Positions 33,410 to 42,539 of a stretch of 64,000 nt of DNA are shown here, in pieces. Below the pieces are notes generated by a model. The model was not told the DNA's origin and ran no database searches. It saw only the letters and a list, made by a program, of their open reading frames with translations. Numbering within the stretch: position 1 is the stretch's first letter; the number at the start of each line of letters is the position of its first letter. Source of the DNA: Paraburkholderia hayleyella (lineage in GTDB: Bacteria > Pseudomonadota > Gammaproteobacteria > Burkholderiales > Burkholderiaceae); contig NZ_QPES01000001.1 in NCBI RefSeq assembly GCF_009455685.1, positions 1,364,001 through 1,428,000 on the forward strand. The letters are read 5' to 3'. A program made the translations under genes and the position numbers.

Positions 33410-34219
33410 TTAATGACTCGTGGCCGTGACGGCCGGTTTAAAACCGTACTGGCCGAGCAGTGTCTGGCCCGCGGGCGAGCGCACAAACGCGATGAACGCT
33501 CGCGCCAGCGTGGGATGGCGGCTATCCGTGACTTGCGCGAGCGGGTAGGTGATCGGGGTCGGGGTGGGAACGGTGAGCACGACCTTCACGCGTTGCGGCA
33601 TCAGTGCCGCATCGGTGCCAAAAACAAAGCCCGCATCCACTTCGCCCCGGGCGACGTAATCGAGGCTTTGCCGCACATTCGCTGCCAGCACGCCTTTGGC
33701 GCTGACGGCGGGCCATACGCCTGCCGCTTGCAGCGCGCCTTGCGCATAGCGGCCAGCGGGCACCGAGGCGGGATCGCCATAAGCCACGCGCTTGATGTCC
33801 GCCGCACCGAGCGCGTTGAGCGTGGCGGGCGCGAAGCGGCTGTCGGCGGGGACGATCAGCACCAGCGAATTGGCGGCGAAATTGGCCCGCGTGTCCGCGA
33901 CGACCGCCTGCTGAGCCACGGCCCGATCCATGGCTGGCTGATCGGCGGAGGCGAACACATCGGCGGGCGCGCCTTTCACGATTTGCTGCATCAGGACGTC
34001 GGAGGCGCCGAAGTTGAGCAGGACATGGGTGCCCGGATGGTGTTGTTCGAAGGCCGTGCTCACTGTCTTGAATGCCTGGGTCAGGCTGGCGGCAGCTGAC
34101 ACGACCAGCTCCTCATCGGCGTGGGCGCCGCCGGGAGCAAGGCCGAGCAGGGCGCTTGCGCCCAGCAACGCGCATTGCAGCCAATGACGAGACCGATGCG
34201 GCAGGTGAGGCAGGAGCAT
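33410..34219 (-). CDS. modA: Molybdate-binding periplasmic protein
   Basis: A 269-residue periplasmic binding protein. The signal peptide (about 1-34, LLGASALLGLAPGGAHA) precedes the mature start DEELVVSAAASLTQAF, the typical ModA opening with the Ser residues that bind the oxyanion. Further markers are NFGASDVLMQQI, ADVFASADQPAMD and GEVDAGFVF. ATG 34219 is chosen because it gives the correct signal peptide; an earlier in-frame start at 34309 would add an unlikely 30 residues. First gene of modABC. Confidence 0.94.
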   Translation of the reverse strand: MLLPHLPHRSRHWLQCALLGASALLGLAPGGAHADEELVVSAAASLTQAFKTVSTAFEQHHPGTHVLLNFGASDVLMQQIVKGAPADVFASADQPAMDRAVAQQAVVADTRANFAANSLVLIVPADSRFAPATLNALGAADIKRVAYGDPASVPAGRYAQGALQAAGVWPAVSAKGVLAANVRQSLDYVARGEVDAGFVFGTDAALMPQRVKVVLTVPTPTPITYPLAQVTDSRHPTLARAFIAFVRSPAGQTLLGQYGFKPAVTATSH

Positions 34220-34262
34220 GAACGGCACGGCGAAGTCTCCAGAAAAAGCATGGGGTCGGCAA

Positions 34263-34316
34263 AAGCGCGGCAAGAGGCAAGAGCGCGACAAGAGGCAAGA
34301 GCGCGACAAGAGGCGA
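34263..34316. repeat. Tandem array, 3 x 18 bp, in the modA leader
   Basis: Three near-copies of GAGCGCGACAAGAGGCAA (the first reads AAGCGCGGCAAGAGGCAA, the last ends GCGA). The array lies between the modA start and the possible ModE site, so it is probably in the transcribed leader. Confidence 0.85.
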
Positions 34317-34365
34317 GGCGCGGCAAAAGCGTGACAGAAGCACGCGGGATCGCAACAAAACCGCC

Positions 34366-34394
34366 ATCGTAATATAGCCGTGGTGATAGCGCAT
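34366..34394. promoter_or_regulatory. Possible ModE operator with overlapping -10 of modA
   Basis: ATCGTAATATA, a 7-base spacer, then TGATAGCGCAT. The left arm resembles the E. coli ModE half-site (ATCGCTATATA); the right arm is a weaker inverted match. On the minus strand the left arm contains TATATT, usable as a -10 for modABC, so bound ModE would block RNA polymerase. Resemblance by eye only. Confidence 0.4.
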
Positions 34395-34451
34395 CCAGAA
34401 TGGCACCGGACCGCAGTGATAACGGCAGGCAGGCGCTACCGGATTGACGTG

Positions 34452-35201
34452 TTAGAGGTGCGGTAGCGCTGAAAGCCCCGATGACGGGGGCGATGTGACG
34501 AGGGGATTGGGTTTGAGCGCGGGAGGGACGGCCGGTGCGGCGGGGTGTGGACGCTGGGTTTTCCAGCGCGCACGCACGAAGGGCCGCTCATGGCCGGAAA
34601 GGTCGAGGGCGATTTGCGTGACCCAACGATGGGTGGGCAGCCGGACGTCATGCAATGCGACGGTCAGCACCACCAGGCTGAACCCGATGACGCGGACGTT
34701 GAGCTTGAGGGGCCGGATGTGCCAGATACTGCCGATGAACACCCCTGCCGTGAGTGCGCCGAAGAGACAGCCCACAACCGCTTCAGCGGATGAATGCGCA
34801 TCGAGCACGACACGCGAAACGCTCACGGCTACGCCGATGGCGAGCCCAGCCAGCACGCCGCCCAGACGCAGCAGCGGCCGCATATTGACTAGCACGAGAC
34901 TGCACGCCACCGGAAAGACGGCGCTGGAGAGCATGGCGTGGCCGCTGATCCCGGTGAAATCCCAGGCTCGCACGCCGATGCCCCAGCCCAGAAACGCGAT
35001 CTTGGTCAAGGCGACCACGCTGATTGCTACGCCGAGCAGCACCAGCCAGCGGCAGGCGATACGCCAGCCATAACCCGGTATAAGCCACAACGCGGTGGCC
35101 AGCGCGAGCGGTAGGGTCAGGCCCACGCCACCCAGACGGGTGAGTGGATACCAGAACTGAAACGGGAAATCAGGCATGACGGGGCCAATCAGGACAAGCA
35201 T
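34452..35201 (-). CDS. PAP2-superfamily membrane phosphatase
   Basis: A 249-residue membrane protein with several hydrophobic helices. Motif 2 of the PAP2 family is visible as GISGHAML and motif 3 as SRVVLDAHSSAEAVVG, with the catalytic His in each; motif 1 (K.6RP) is not clear. It probably removes phosphate from a lipid such as undecaprenyl or phosphatidyl phosphate. The ATG at 35201 is the first that gives a proper membrane start; the frame extends to 35432, but that part is not protein-like. The C-terminal tail is Pro/Arg-rich. Single gene, no clear operon. Confidence 0.75.
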   Translation of the reverse strand: MLVLIGPVMPDFPFQFWYPLTRLGGVGLTLPLALATALWLIPGYGWRIACRWLVLLGVAISVVALTKIAFLGWGIGVRAWDFTGISGHAMLSSAVFPVACSLVLVNMRPLLRLGGVLAGLAIGVAVSVSRVVLDAHSSAEAVVGCLFGALTAGVFIGSIWHIRPLKLNVRVIGFSLVVLTVALHDVRLPTHRWVTQIALDLSGHERPFVRARWKTQRPHPAAPAVPPALKPNPLVTSPPSSGLSALPHL

Positions 35202-35492
35202 GGCAACAGCATTGACGCGCAGGCTTGCATAAGATGGAAACGAAACCGCGCGTTCGCGGCCGGAGTGCGGCGGAACGCGCAGAGGGTAAGTATAGCGGGC
35301 GGTGCCATAACGAGGGGGTAACGGCGTAGTGCTGGGGGCATGCCGAAGCCAGGTCTGAGCCAGGTCTGAGCCTTGTGTCTGACAGCGGTCTGGTGCGATG
35401 GATGTGTTATGGTGCACTGCACCATCCGGCATCGATTTTTCCGTGTGTGCCCGGTTCTGTTCGGGGCACGGCGTTTTTTGCGAGGCTCTCTC

Positions 35493-36578
35493 ATGGTCAA
35501 AAGCCTGACTAAATTTTGGATGGGCAGTCTGCGTCGCTTACTCGACATTCAGGCCAATTCTGCCCATGCCGCAACGCCACCCAGCTCCCCGCACCGTGCG
35601 CCCGGCCAGCCAGCGGCCAGTCCGCCGCCCATGGCGCCCGAAGCGTATGAATCGCGGGTTCGTCCCCGCGCCGCGGCATGGGCGGGCGGGGTCTGGACAT
35701 GCGCGCGGCATCCGGTGTCCCCGGCGCCAGGGCGGCTCGTCAATCATTTGCAGTACGGCCTCTACCTTCCCGCGGGCCACACGCAGGCGGGCAGGCCGCT
35801 ACTCGTGATGCTGCACGGCTGTAACCAGTCCATCGACGAATTCGCCGAAGGTACGCGGATGAACTTGCTGGCCGACCGCTTTGGTTTTGCGGTGGCGTAC
35901 CCCGAGCAGTCGCAGCAGGCTCATCCGCATCGTTGCTGGCACTGGTATGGCACAGGCGATCACGCGGGCGTTACGGAAGCGCAGGCCGTGGTGTCGCTCG
36001 TGGATGCGTTGCTGGCCGAATATGGCTTCGACAGCGAGCGGGTGTATGTCGCAGGGTTATCGGCCGGGGCCGGGCTGGCGACGCAACTGGCGCTGCATGA
36101 TCCGCGGCGTTTTGCGGCGCTGGCGCTGCATTCGGGCCCCGCGTTCGGTGAAGCACGCTCTGGCATTGCCGCTATGGATGTGATGCGCCGAGGCCTGCGG
36201 CACGAGCCGGTGGCGCTGCTGGATCAGGCGCTCGATGTGGCGGCGTATCCTGGCATGCCGGCACTCATCATTCAGGGCGACGCCGATTCCGTGGTCGCAC
36301 CGGTGAACGCAAGGCAGCTCGCGGCGGCCTTCGCGTATCTGAACCATTTGCCTGCCGCGAGTGTGGTGCATGAGAGCCGTGAAGCCGGGGTGAGCGTGAC
36401 TTGGCACGACTACAGGCGCGCCGGACAAGCGGTGGTGCGGCTGTGCGAGGTGTCGGGTCTAGGGCATGCGTGGAGCGGTGGCGACGATACGGTGCCGTTT
36501 CATTCGGCGAGCGGGCCCGATGCGAGCGCGCTGATATGGGATTTTTTGAGTCAGGCCCGGCGCTTGCCCGAGGCGTAA
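35493..36578 (+). CDS. PHB-depolymerase-family esterase
   Basis: A 361-residue alpha/beta hydrolase of the poly(3-hydroxybutyrate) depolymerase/LpqC group. The oxyanion segment is LLVMLHGCNQ and the nucleophile is the Ser of GLSAG. An Asp (IQGDADSVV) and a late His (GLGHAWSGG) complete the triad. The first 60 residues are a Pro/Ala-rich linker after a short basic start; a clear Sec signal is not obvious. It cleaves ester bonds in polyesters or related esters; the true substrate is open. ATG 35493 chosen over the frame start at 35373 for its family-like N-terminus. Confidence 0.88.
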   Translation: MVKSLTKFWMGSLRRLLDIQANSAHAATPPSSPHRAPGQPAASPPPMAPEAYESRVRPRAAAWAGGVWTCARHPVSPAPGRLVNHLQYGLYLPAGHTQAGRPLLVMLHGCNQSIDEFAEGTRMNLLADRFGFAVAYPEQSQQAHPHRCWHWYGTGDHAGVTEAQAVVSLVDALLAEYGFDSERVYVAGLSAGAGLATQLALHDPRRFAALALHSGPAFGEARSGIAAMDVMRRGLRHEPVALLDQALDVAAYPGMPALIIQGDADSVVAPVNARQLAAAFAYLNHLPAASVVHESREAGVSVTWHDYRRAGQAVVRLCEVSGLGHAWSGGDDTVPFHSASGPDASALIWDFLSQARRLPEA

Positions 36579-36670
36579 GAGGCCCGCGCGCCGTGGAAGC
36601 GGAAGGCCATCGAGGCATCTGTCTAATGTGCCGCACGTGCCGCACGTGCCGGAAGGCCCGCGCTGGCGCG

Positions 36671-38221
36671 TCAAACCCCAAAGCGCGCCAGCGTTAGCAG
36701 CCGGGCCTCGGCATGATCGACGATGGGCCACGGATAATCCTGCCCCAGCACGACGCCTGCCTCGGCGAGCACATCGGCGGGCGCGAGCCATGGCTTGTGA
36801 ATCCACTTCGGTGGCAAGCTTGCTAGCTGCGGCAAATAACGCGTGATAAAGCGGCCCTCCGGATCAAACGTCTCCGATTGCTTGACCGGATTAAACATGC
36901 GGAACCACGGCTGCGCATCGCAGCCCGTCGAAGCCGCCCACTGCCAGCCGCCGTTGTTCGCGGCGAAATCGAAATCATTCAGGCGGGCCGCGAAATAACG
37001 CTCGCCCCAGCGCCAGTCCAGTCCCAGATCCTTGACCAGAAAACTCGCGCTCAACATACGCAAGCGGTTGTGCATGTAACCGGTCTGGTTCAATTGCCGC
37101 ATGGCGGCGTCGATCAGGGGATAGCCCGTGAGCCCCGCGCACCATGCCTGCCAGTGCGCCTGCGCCTGAGGGCCGTCATCCCAGCACAGCGCCTTGAACT
37201 TGCGGTTGAAGACTTCGCCCTCGGCTAACCGTGGGTGGTGCGCCAAAATCATGAAGAAAAAATCTCGCCAGATCAGCTCGGACAACCACGTCGCGCTGCC
37301 CCGGCCATGCGGTTGCAGGGCATCGGCATATGCGGCGCGCGCGAGCGTGCGGATCGAGATCGTGCCGAAACGTAGATGCACCGACAGATAGCTCGGGCCC
37401 TTCACGCCCGGGAAATCGCGTTGTTCGGCGTAGCGCCCGATGCGCGTCATGAAATCGTCCAGCAGCTGTTGCGCCCCACGCATGCCGCCCGGAACTTGCC
37501 GTTCAGGAGACGGAGCCGGGCCGAAGCCGAGCTGCGCCAGTGTCGGCGGGGCCCAATCGAGCGCGGCGGGCACGGCGGCGAGATGCGCCCAGTGCGCTTC
37601 AACCGGATAGGGGGCGAGATCGGCGGGCGTGAGGCGCTTCATCCAGCTGCGGCGGTACGGCATAAAAACCGAGAACGGAGTCTGGGCGGCGGTCAGAATC
37701 TCGTCGCCCTCGAAGATCACCTGATCCTTGAAGGTGTGCCATTGGCGGCCCGCGGCGTGCAGTTGCGCCGCGACGGCGGCATCGCGCGCCAGCGCCGCAG
37801 GTTCGTAATCGTGATTGGCCAGGACCGCCGTCACGTCCAGTTCAGCGCTGAGAGGAGCAATCAGTGCGAGTGGATCGCCGTGCCGCACCAGCAAACCGCC
37901 TCCGTTGGCGCGTAGCGCCTCGTCCAGCTCAGCTAGCGCGCTCAGGATGAACTCGACGCGGCGGTCTTGCGGGGGCGTATCGGGCTGGGTTTCGCGGGCG
38001 TCGTCGAGCAGCGGCTGGAGAATCGACGTATCGAAAACGAAGACGCACCAGACTCGCTCGTAATCCCGTAACGCGTGATAGAGCGCGGCGTGATCGGTGC
38101 TACGCAGATCGCGGCGAAACCACACCAGTGCGCTGCTCGATGGTGCACCGGGCTCACGCGAGCGTGCATTTGCGTTGACCTCGGGCAGGGTTGTCGCGGT
38201 CGATCCGGCATGCTCGCTCAT
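36671..38221 (-). CDS. phrB: Deoxyribodipyrimidine photolyase
   Basis: A 516-residue flavoenzyme that splits UV-made pyrimidine dimers with light. The N-terminal antenna domain opens with ALVWFRRDLRSTDHAAL. The C-terminal FAD domain has the landmarks TRIGRYAEQRDFPG, SELIWRDFFFMIL, GYPLIDAAMRQLNQTGYMHN and NGGWQWAASTGCDAQPWFR. Complete, of normal class I CPD photolyase type. Its start overlaps the stop of the BPSS1780-like gene by 4 bp (38218-38221), so it belongs to the minus-strand operon that begins near thrB. A 38-residue disordered leader precedes the antenna domain. Confidence 0.95.
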   Translation of the reverse strand: MSEHAGSTATTLPEVNANARSREPGAPSSSALVWFRRDLRSTDHAALYHALRDYERVWCVFVFDTSILQPLLDDARETQPDTPPQDRRVEFILSALAELDEALRANGGGLLVRHGDPLALIAPLSAELDVTAVLANHDYEPAALARDAAVAAQLHAAGRQWHTFKDQVIFEGDEILTAAQTPFSVFMPYRRSWMKRLTPADLAPYPVEAHWAHLAAVPAALDWAPPTLAQLGFGPAPSPERQVPGGMRGAQQLLDDFMTRIGRYAEQRDFPGVKGPSYLSVHLRFGTISIRTLARAAYADALQPHGRGSATWLSELIWRDFFFMILAHHPRLAEGEVFNRKFKALCWDDGPQAQAHWQAWCAGLTGYPLIDAAMRQLNQTGYMHNRLRMLSASFLVKDLGLDWRWGERYFAARLNDFDFAANNGGWQWAASTGCDAQPWFRMFNPVKQSETFDPEGRFITRYLPQLASLPPKWIHKPWLAPADVLAEAGVVLGQDYPWPIVDHAEARLLTLARFGV

Positions 38222-39027
38222 AGGGCGGGCGGCAGATCGGGCTGGCCGGGTGAGGGGACGTCGAAGCAGCCTCGATAGGTGGCGTAAAACGAGCAATAAA
38301 GCGCGGTCGTCAACAGAATCGATGCTGCCATGAGCACGCCATAAGCGTATTTGCCCAGATCGAATGCTTGCAACAGCATCGAGATCCCAAGCGACATCAC
38401 GATGATGGTGCTCACCCACAGCGCGCCGTAGACGAAAAACGCCCTCCGGTTGCGCCAGCAGCTCACCAGGCTAAAAAATATCGCCTTGACGGGCGGTATA
38501 TCGTGCCAGGCCGTGAGCACCGGCGCGAACCAGAACATCATCATCACCGGAACATAGAGCACAAACGCCGTCAGCGCGGCGAGGGGCACACCGCTGCTGG
38601 CGAACACGTCGGGGTCCGTGGGCAGTGGCTGGTTGTTGAGCAGGTATTGCAGCAGCAGGCCATCGTCGGCCAGCGACGAGAGCCCTAGTACCAGCATGAT
38701 GCCGGCCGTGTACAGCACGCCCAGCAGAAGCAGATGCCGCGCGACCTGAGCGCCATAAGTGCGAAAACCATCGGCTAGCAAGGTGGGAAACACCGGCTGG
38801 GCGGCAATCGTGTTGCGGCAGGCGCTCATGAACCCCACGGCGATGCCTGGAATAAACAGCAGCGGCAGCACGCTGCCCACCACCGGGACAAACCTCGCCA
38901 CGAGCGCCATCACTAGCAGATAGGAGAGAAAGAGGGTCAACAGTGCTAGCGGATTCTGGCGCAAGAGCCAGAGGCCTTGCCGCAGCCAGAGATAACCGTT
39001 TTTGGCGGGAGCGTCGATGAGTTGCAT
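38218..39027 (-). CDS. BPSS1780-family membrane protein
   Basis: A 269-residue integral membrane protein with about six hydrophobic segments, starting MQLIDAPAKNGYLWLRQG, which is how Burkholderia BPSS1780-type proteins begin. Function is not known. It starts 11 bp after the thrB stop and overlaps phrB by 4 bp, so thrB, this gene and phrB probably form one transcript. Confidence 0.8.
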   Translation of the reverse strand: MQLIDAPAKNGYLWLRQGLWLLRQNPLALLTLFLSYLLVMALVARFVPVVGSVLPLLFIPGIAVGFMSACRNTIAAQPVFPTLLADGFRTYGAQVARHLLLLGVLYTAGIMLVLGLSSLADDGLLLQYLLNNQPLPTDPDVFASSGVPLAALTAFVLYVPVMMMFWFAPVLTAWHDIPPVKAIFFSLVSCWRNRRAFFVYGALWVSTIIVMSLGISMLLQAFDLGKYAYGVLMAASILLTTALYCSFYATYRGCFDVPSPGQPDLPPAL

Positions 39028-39038
39028 GAGGTCGGGTA

Positions 39039-40049
39039 TCAGGAAAGATAGCGGGAAAGGTCCGCGCCCGTGAGGCGCGTGCGCAAGATGCGCTCGAAAT
39101 GACCGGGGTCATGCGGTTGCAGCAGCTCCGCCGTGCGCGGCAGATGGAAGTCGTATAGGCGAGAAACCCAGAAACGATACGCCGCAGCGCGCAGCATATC
39201 GTTCCAGTGTGCGGTTTCCGCTGCGGTGAAGGGGCGCACGGTCTGGTACGCGCGCAGCAGCGCGCCAGTGCGCTGTGGCTCAAGCTGGCCGCTAGCCAGA
39301 TCGACGCACCAGTCGTTGATCGTGACCGCGACGTCGAACAGCCATTTGTCGCAGCCCGCGAAGTAAAAATCGAAAAAGCCGCCGAGGCGGGTGTTGCTGG
39401 CGGTGGCACTGTGTGCGTGTGACGCGCTTGCGGCTGGACGCGTGGCAAACAGCACGTTGTCGCGGAACAGGTCGCAATGACACGGCCCAGCGGGCAGTTC
39501 GGCATAGGCGGCGGAGGCGAAGAAGGCCTCCTGCCAGGCCAGCTCGGAGGTGAGCAGTGTGCGCTGTGCGTCGTTCAGATGCGGCAGCAGCGTGGGTACG
39601 GTGTCGCGCCACCATGGCAGGCTGCGCAAGTTGGGCTGATAGGGTGCGAAATCGCGTCCAGCCAGATGCAGCCGCGCCAGCATCTGGCCGACTTCGATGC
39701 AGTGCGCTTCGCTGGGCGCGAGCTCTGGCGCGCCTTCCAGCTTGGTCACGAGGGCCGCGGGCTTGCCATGCAGCATGCCGAACAGCGCGCCATCGTCGCG
39801 TGGCAGCGGGTCGGGCACCGGCACCTGATGGGCGGCGAGATGGCGCATCAGGTCCAGATAAAACGGCAGTTGCGCGGCCGTCAGTTTTTCGAAAATCGTC
39901 AGCACGTACTCGCCTTGCGACGTCGTCAGGAAAAAGTTGCTGTTTTCGATGCCGGACGTAATGCCGCGAAATTCGATGACTTCGCCCAGTGAGTAATGGC
40001 GCAGCCAGTCGGTGAGATCGGAGGAGGAGACAGCAGTAAAGACAGCCAT
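39039..40049 (-). CDS. thrB: Homoserine kinase (phosphotransferase-fold type)
   Basis: A 336-residue kinase of the aminoglycoside-phosphotransferase fold that makes O-phosphohomoserine in threonine synthesis, the form used by Pseudomonas and Burkholderia rather than the GHMP-type ThrB of E. coli. N-terminal Gly-rich region GITSGIENSNFFL; Lys in YVLTIFEKL; catalytic loop CHCDLFRDNVLF; metal-binding segment GFFDFYFAGCDKWLFDVA. ATG 40049 gives the family start MAVFTAVSSSDL. Upstream is a DUF2782-like gene on the same strand. Confidence 0.93.
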   Translation of the reverse strand: MAVFTAVSSSDLTDWLRHYSLGEVIEFRGITSGIENSNFFLTTSQGEYVLTIFEKLTAAQLPFYLDLMRHLAAHQVPVPDPLPRDDGALFGMLHGKPAALVTKLEGAPELAPSEAHCIEVGQMLARLHLAGRDFAPYQPNLRSLPWWRDTVPTLLPHLNDAQRTLLTSELAWQEAFFASAAYAELPAGPCHCDLFRDNVLFATRPAASASHAHSATASNTRLGGFFDFYFAGCDKWLFDVAVTINDWCVDLASGQLEPQRTGALLRAYQTVRPFTAAETAHWNDMLRAAAYRFWVSRLYDFHLPRTAELLQPHDPGHFERILRTRLTGADLSRYLS

Positions 40050-40170
40050 GCAGAGAAACGGGAATCGGAGGAATGGACTGGCGCGGTACAGCGTGTGCGA
40101 CAGGCGGGGCGATTGACGGTCGTACAGCGATTTGGCAGCTTTTGAGCGCGGCACGGACCGCTACGGAAAC

Positions 40171-40194
40171 ACAGACAAACAGACAAACAGACAA
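40171..40194. repeat. Tandem array, 3 x 8 bp
   Basis: Three perfect copies of ACAGACAA plus a partial fourth (ACAG), in the leader between the DUF2782-like gene and thrB. Confidence 0.9.
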
Positions 40195-40275
40195 ACAGGC
40201 GTGGGATAAACAGGAATAGCCACGAGGGCCACGAGGCGGACGGCGCGGATGCCGCACGCCCTGACGTCGTTCGCG

Positions 40276-40686
40276 CTAGTAGCGCAGGTTCACCGAGGGC
40301 AGCCGTGTGCTGGCGCGGCCGTTATCGCGCACGGTGGGGGACGTGTCGATGGGGGCGCTCATCTGGTAGCGCGTGCCGAAATTGGAGCGCACGTTGATTT
40401 CGACGGGTTTGCCTTTATCCCGGTACTCGGTGATTTCGGTGCCATTGCCGCTGCGTTCATGAAAGCTCGGCGTGCGCGGAACATTAATATCGACTTTCGA
40501 GCTGACTTCGGCGGGAGGGCGGTTGATCGCCTTCAGATCGGGCAGGCCGGCGCGCTCGTTGGCGGACTGGGCGGCGGGTTCCTGCGCCTGCGCCTCGGTG
40601 ACATCAGCGGCGTCCGGGGCGGCGAAGGCGCTCCCGCAGGCGAAAAACACGGTAAGCGCGAGGACGGCGGGAACGAGCGGCTTCAT
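40276..40686 (-). CDS. DUF2782-like exported protein
   Basis: A 136-residue protein with a Sec signal (about 1-22, LALTVFFACGSAFA). The mature part has a core of the DUF2782 type: GTEITEYRDKGKPVEINVRS. Function unknown, periplasmic. This family is commonly found next to homoserine kinase and polA in beta- and gammaproteobacteria, as here. It is followed by thrB on the same strand after a 226-bp gap holding the 8-bp tandem array. Confidence 0.75.
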   Translation of the reverse strand: MKPLVPAVLALTVFFACGSAFAAPDAADVTEAQAQEPAAQSANERAGLPDLKAINRPPAEVSSKVDINVPRTPSFHERSGNGTEITEYRDKGKPVEINVRSNFGTRYQMSAPIDTSPTVRDNGRASTRLPSVNLRY

Positions 40687-40870
40687 GAGGGTTCTCCAAA
40701 AAGGAGCCCGATTCTAACAAATCCCGCCTGGCGGTACTCTCGCAATTATCTGATTTTGCTTTGTTTTAGCGGGTTTGAGCGGCGGCCAGAGGCGGGCTGT
40801 GGCAGCTTCAGGCCCATTGTTGTGGTGCGGTTCCGTGGTAACTTCGACGCATCTCTTGAGAGCGACGAAG

Positions 40871-42397
40871 ATGAAGAACCCCACCAGCCAGCGCACGGCG
40901 CAAACGCCGCCGAACCCCTTTCCCACGGAAGCTTTCGCCGACGCCGCCGATGCCGTCGCACGGCTTGCCGAAATTTACGACACCAATACTGCCTTCTTAC
41001 GCGATGCTTTCGAACGTTACCGGCTCAACGAGCCGTTCGAGCGCCGGGTGCGGGCCTGCTATCCGTTCGTGCGGGTGCGCACCGAGGTCAATACGCACAT
41101 TGATTCGCGCCGTTCATATGGTTTTGTCGCGGGGCCGGGTGTGTTCGAAACCACGGTCACGCGGCTTGAACTGTTTGATGAGTATTACAACGAGCAGCTG
41201 CGGTTACTGGCCAAAAATCATCATGTGAAGATTGAAGTGGGTGTGTCGGCGCAGCCTATTCCGGTGCATTTTGCCTTCACGGAAGGCATTCATCTGGAAG
41301 GCGACCTGGACCGCGAACGGCTGCTGGCGCTGCGCGATGTCTTCGACACGCCCGATCTGGCGCTGCTGGACGACCGCATTGTCAACGGCACCTATGTGCC
41401 AGGCGCGGGCGAGCCGCATCCGCTGGCGCTGTTCACGGCGGCGCGGGTTGATTTTTCGCTGCACCGGCTGCGCCACTACACGGCGACTTCGCCCGCGCAT
41501 TTCCAGAATTACGTGCTGTATACGAACTACCAGTTTTATATCGACGAGTTCATCGAACTGGGCCGCACGCTGATGTCCGCCTCTGATGATCCCGAGGTGC
41601 GCGCCTATCGCAGCGAATACACCTCGTTTGTCGAGCCGGGCGATGTCGTGACGGGCAACGCCAACCTGGGTTGCGCGGAAAGCCAGGGCACGCCGCCGCC
41701 GCGTCTGCCGCAGATGCCGGCCTATCATCTGAAGCGCGCCGATGGCAGCGGCATCACGATGGTGAATATCGGCGTGGGCCCCTCGAACGCCAAGACCATC
41801 ACGGATCACATCGCCGTGCTGCGCCCACATGCCTGGATCATGCTGGGACACTGCGCGGGCTTGCGCAACACACAACGTCTCGGCGATTACGTGCTGGCGC
41901 ATGGTTATGTGCGCGAAGACCACGTGCTCGATGACGATTTGCCGCTGTGGGTGCCGATCCCCGCGCTCGCCGAAATCCAGGTGGCGCTGGAGCGCGCGGT
42001 GGCGCAGGTGACCCGGCTCGATGGCGTCGAACTCAAGCACGTGATGCGTACCGGGACGGTAGCGAGTGTGGATAACCGCAACTGGGAGTTGCGCGATCAT
42101 CGTGAGCCCGTGCAGCGGCTGTCGCAAAGCCGCGCGATTGCGCTGGATATGGAAAGCGCGACGATTGCCGCGAATGGCTTCCGTTTTCGCGTGCCCTACG
42201 GCACCTTGCTGTGCGTGTCGGACAAACCGCTGCATGGCGAACTCAAGCTGCCTGGGATGGCTGACCAGTTTTATCGCGCGCAGGTGGACCAGCATCTGCA
42301 GATTGGCGTGAAGGCCATGGAGATTTTGCGCACCAATGGTTTGCATCGTTTGCATAGCCGCAAGCTGCGCAGTTTCGCCGAGGTCGCCTTTCAGTGA
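40871..42397 (+). CDS. amn: AMP nucleosidase
   Basis: A 508-residue enzyme that cleaves AMP to adenine and ribose-5-phosphate, part of purine balance. The N-terminal Amn-specific domain (about 30-180) has RACYPFVRVRTEVNTHID. The C-terminal nucleoside-phosphorylase-like domain has NIGVGPSNAKTITDHIAVLRP, MLGHCAGLRNTQ, and LDMESATIAANGFRFRVPYG with its catalytic Glu. Normal full length. ATG 40871 has a GACGAAGATG context and fits the family; an earlier frame start at 40775 is not supported. It is convergent with the LOG gene, another enzyme that acts on nucleoside monophosphates. Confidence 0.95.
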   Translation: MKNPTSQRTAQTPPNPFPTEAFADAADAVARLAEIYDTNTAFLRDAFERYRLNEPFERRVRACYPFVRVRTEVNTHIDSRRSYGFVAGPGVFETTVTRLELFDEYYNEQLRLLAKNHHVKIEVGVSAQPIPVHFAFTEGIHLEGDLDRERLLALRDVFDTPDLALLDDRIVNGTYVPGAGEPHPLALFTAARVDFSLHRLRHYTATSPAHFQNYVLYTNYQFYIDEFIELGRTLMSASDDPEVRAYRSEYTSFVEPGDVVTGNANLGCAESQGTPPPRLPQMPAYHLKRADGSGITMVNIGVGPSNAKTITDHIAVLRPHAWIMLGHCAGLRNTQRLGDYVLAHGYVREDHVLDDDLPLWVPIPALAEIQVALERAVAQVTRLDGVELKHVMRTGTVASVDNRNWELRDHREPVQRLSQSRAIALDMESATIAANGFRFRVPYGTLLCVSDKPLHGELKLPGMADQFYRAQVDQHLQIGVKAMEILRTNGLHRLHSRKLRSFAEVAFQ

Positions 42398-42446
42398 TGC
42401 CGTGCAATGATGCCGTGCAGTGATGCCGTGCAGTGATGCCGTGGCA
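42395..42446. repeat. Tandem array, 4 x 13 bp, beginning at the amn stop codon
   Basis: Four copies of TGATGCCGTGCAG (first ends CAA, last ends GCA). The first TGA is the amn stop codon, so the array arose by repeating the gene end; each unit supplies another TGA. Confidence 0.92.
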
Positions 42447-42469
42447 AGACTGTGTGTGGGAAAAATAAA

Positions 42470-42496
42470 AGCGGAAGGCCGGTGAAGCCTTCCGCT
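42470..42496. terminator. Bidirectional intrinsic terminator between amn and the LOG gene
   Basis: AGCGGAAGGC pairs perfectly with GCCTTCCGCT around a 7-base loop. An A-rich run (AAAAATAAAA) precedes it and a T-rich stretch follows, so it can end transcripts from both convergent genes. Confidence 0.85.
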
Positions 42497-42539
42497 TGTT
42501 ACTTTTTACCAGGGCGCGGACGTTGTGCGCCGTACCTGA

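Noticed and set aside
35493..36578. The esterase as the missing S-formylglutathione hydrolase
   Set aside because: Its motifs and N-terminal linker fit the PHB-depolymerase group, and it is 8.6 kb from frmA with unrelated genes between.
41204..42355. A 383-residue minus-strand frame opposite amn
   Set aside because: Antisense to a fully recognised AMP nucleosidase; His/Arg-rich with no motif.
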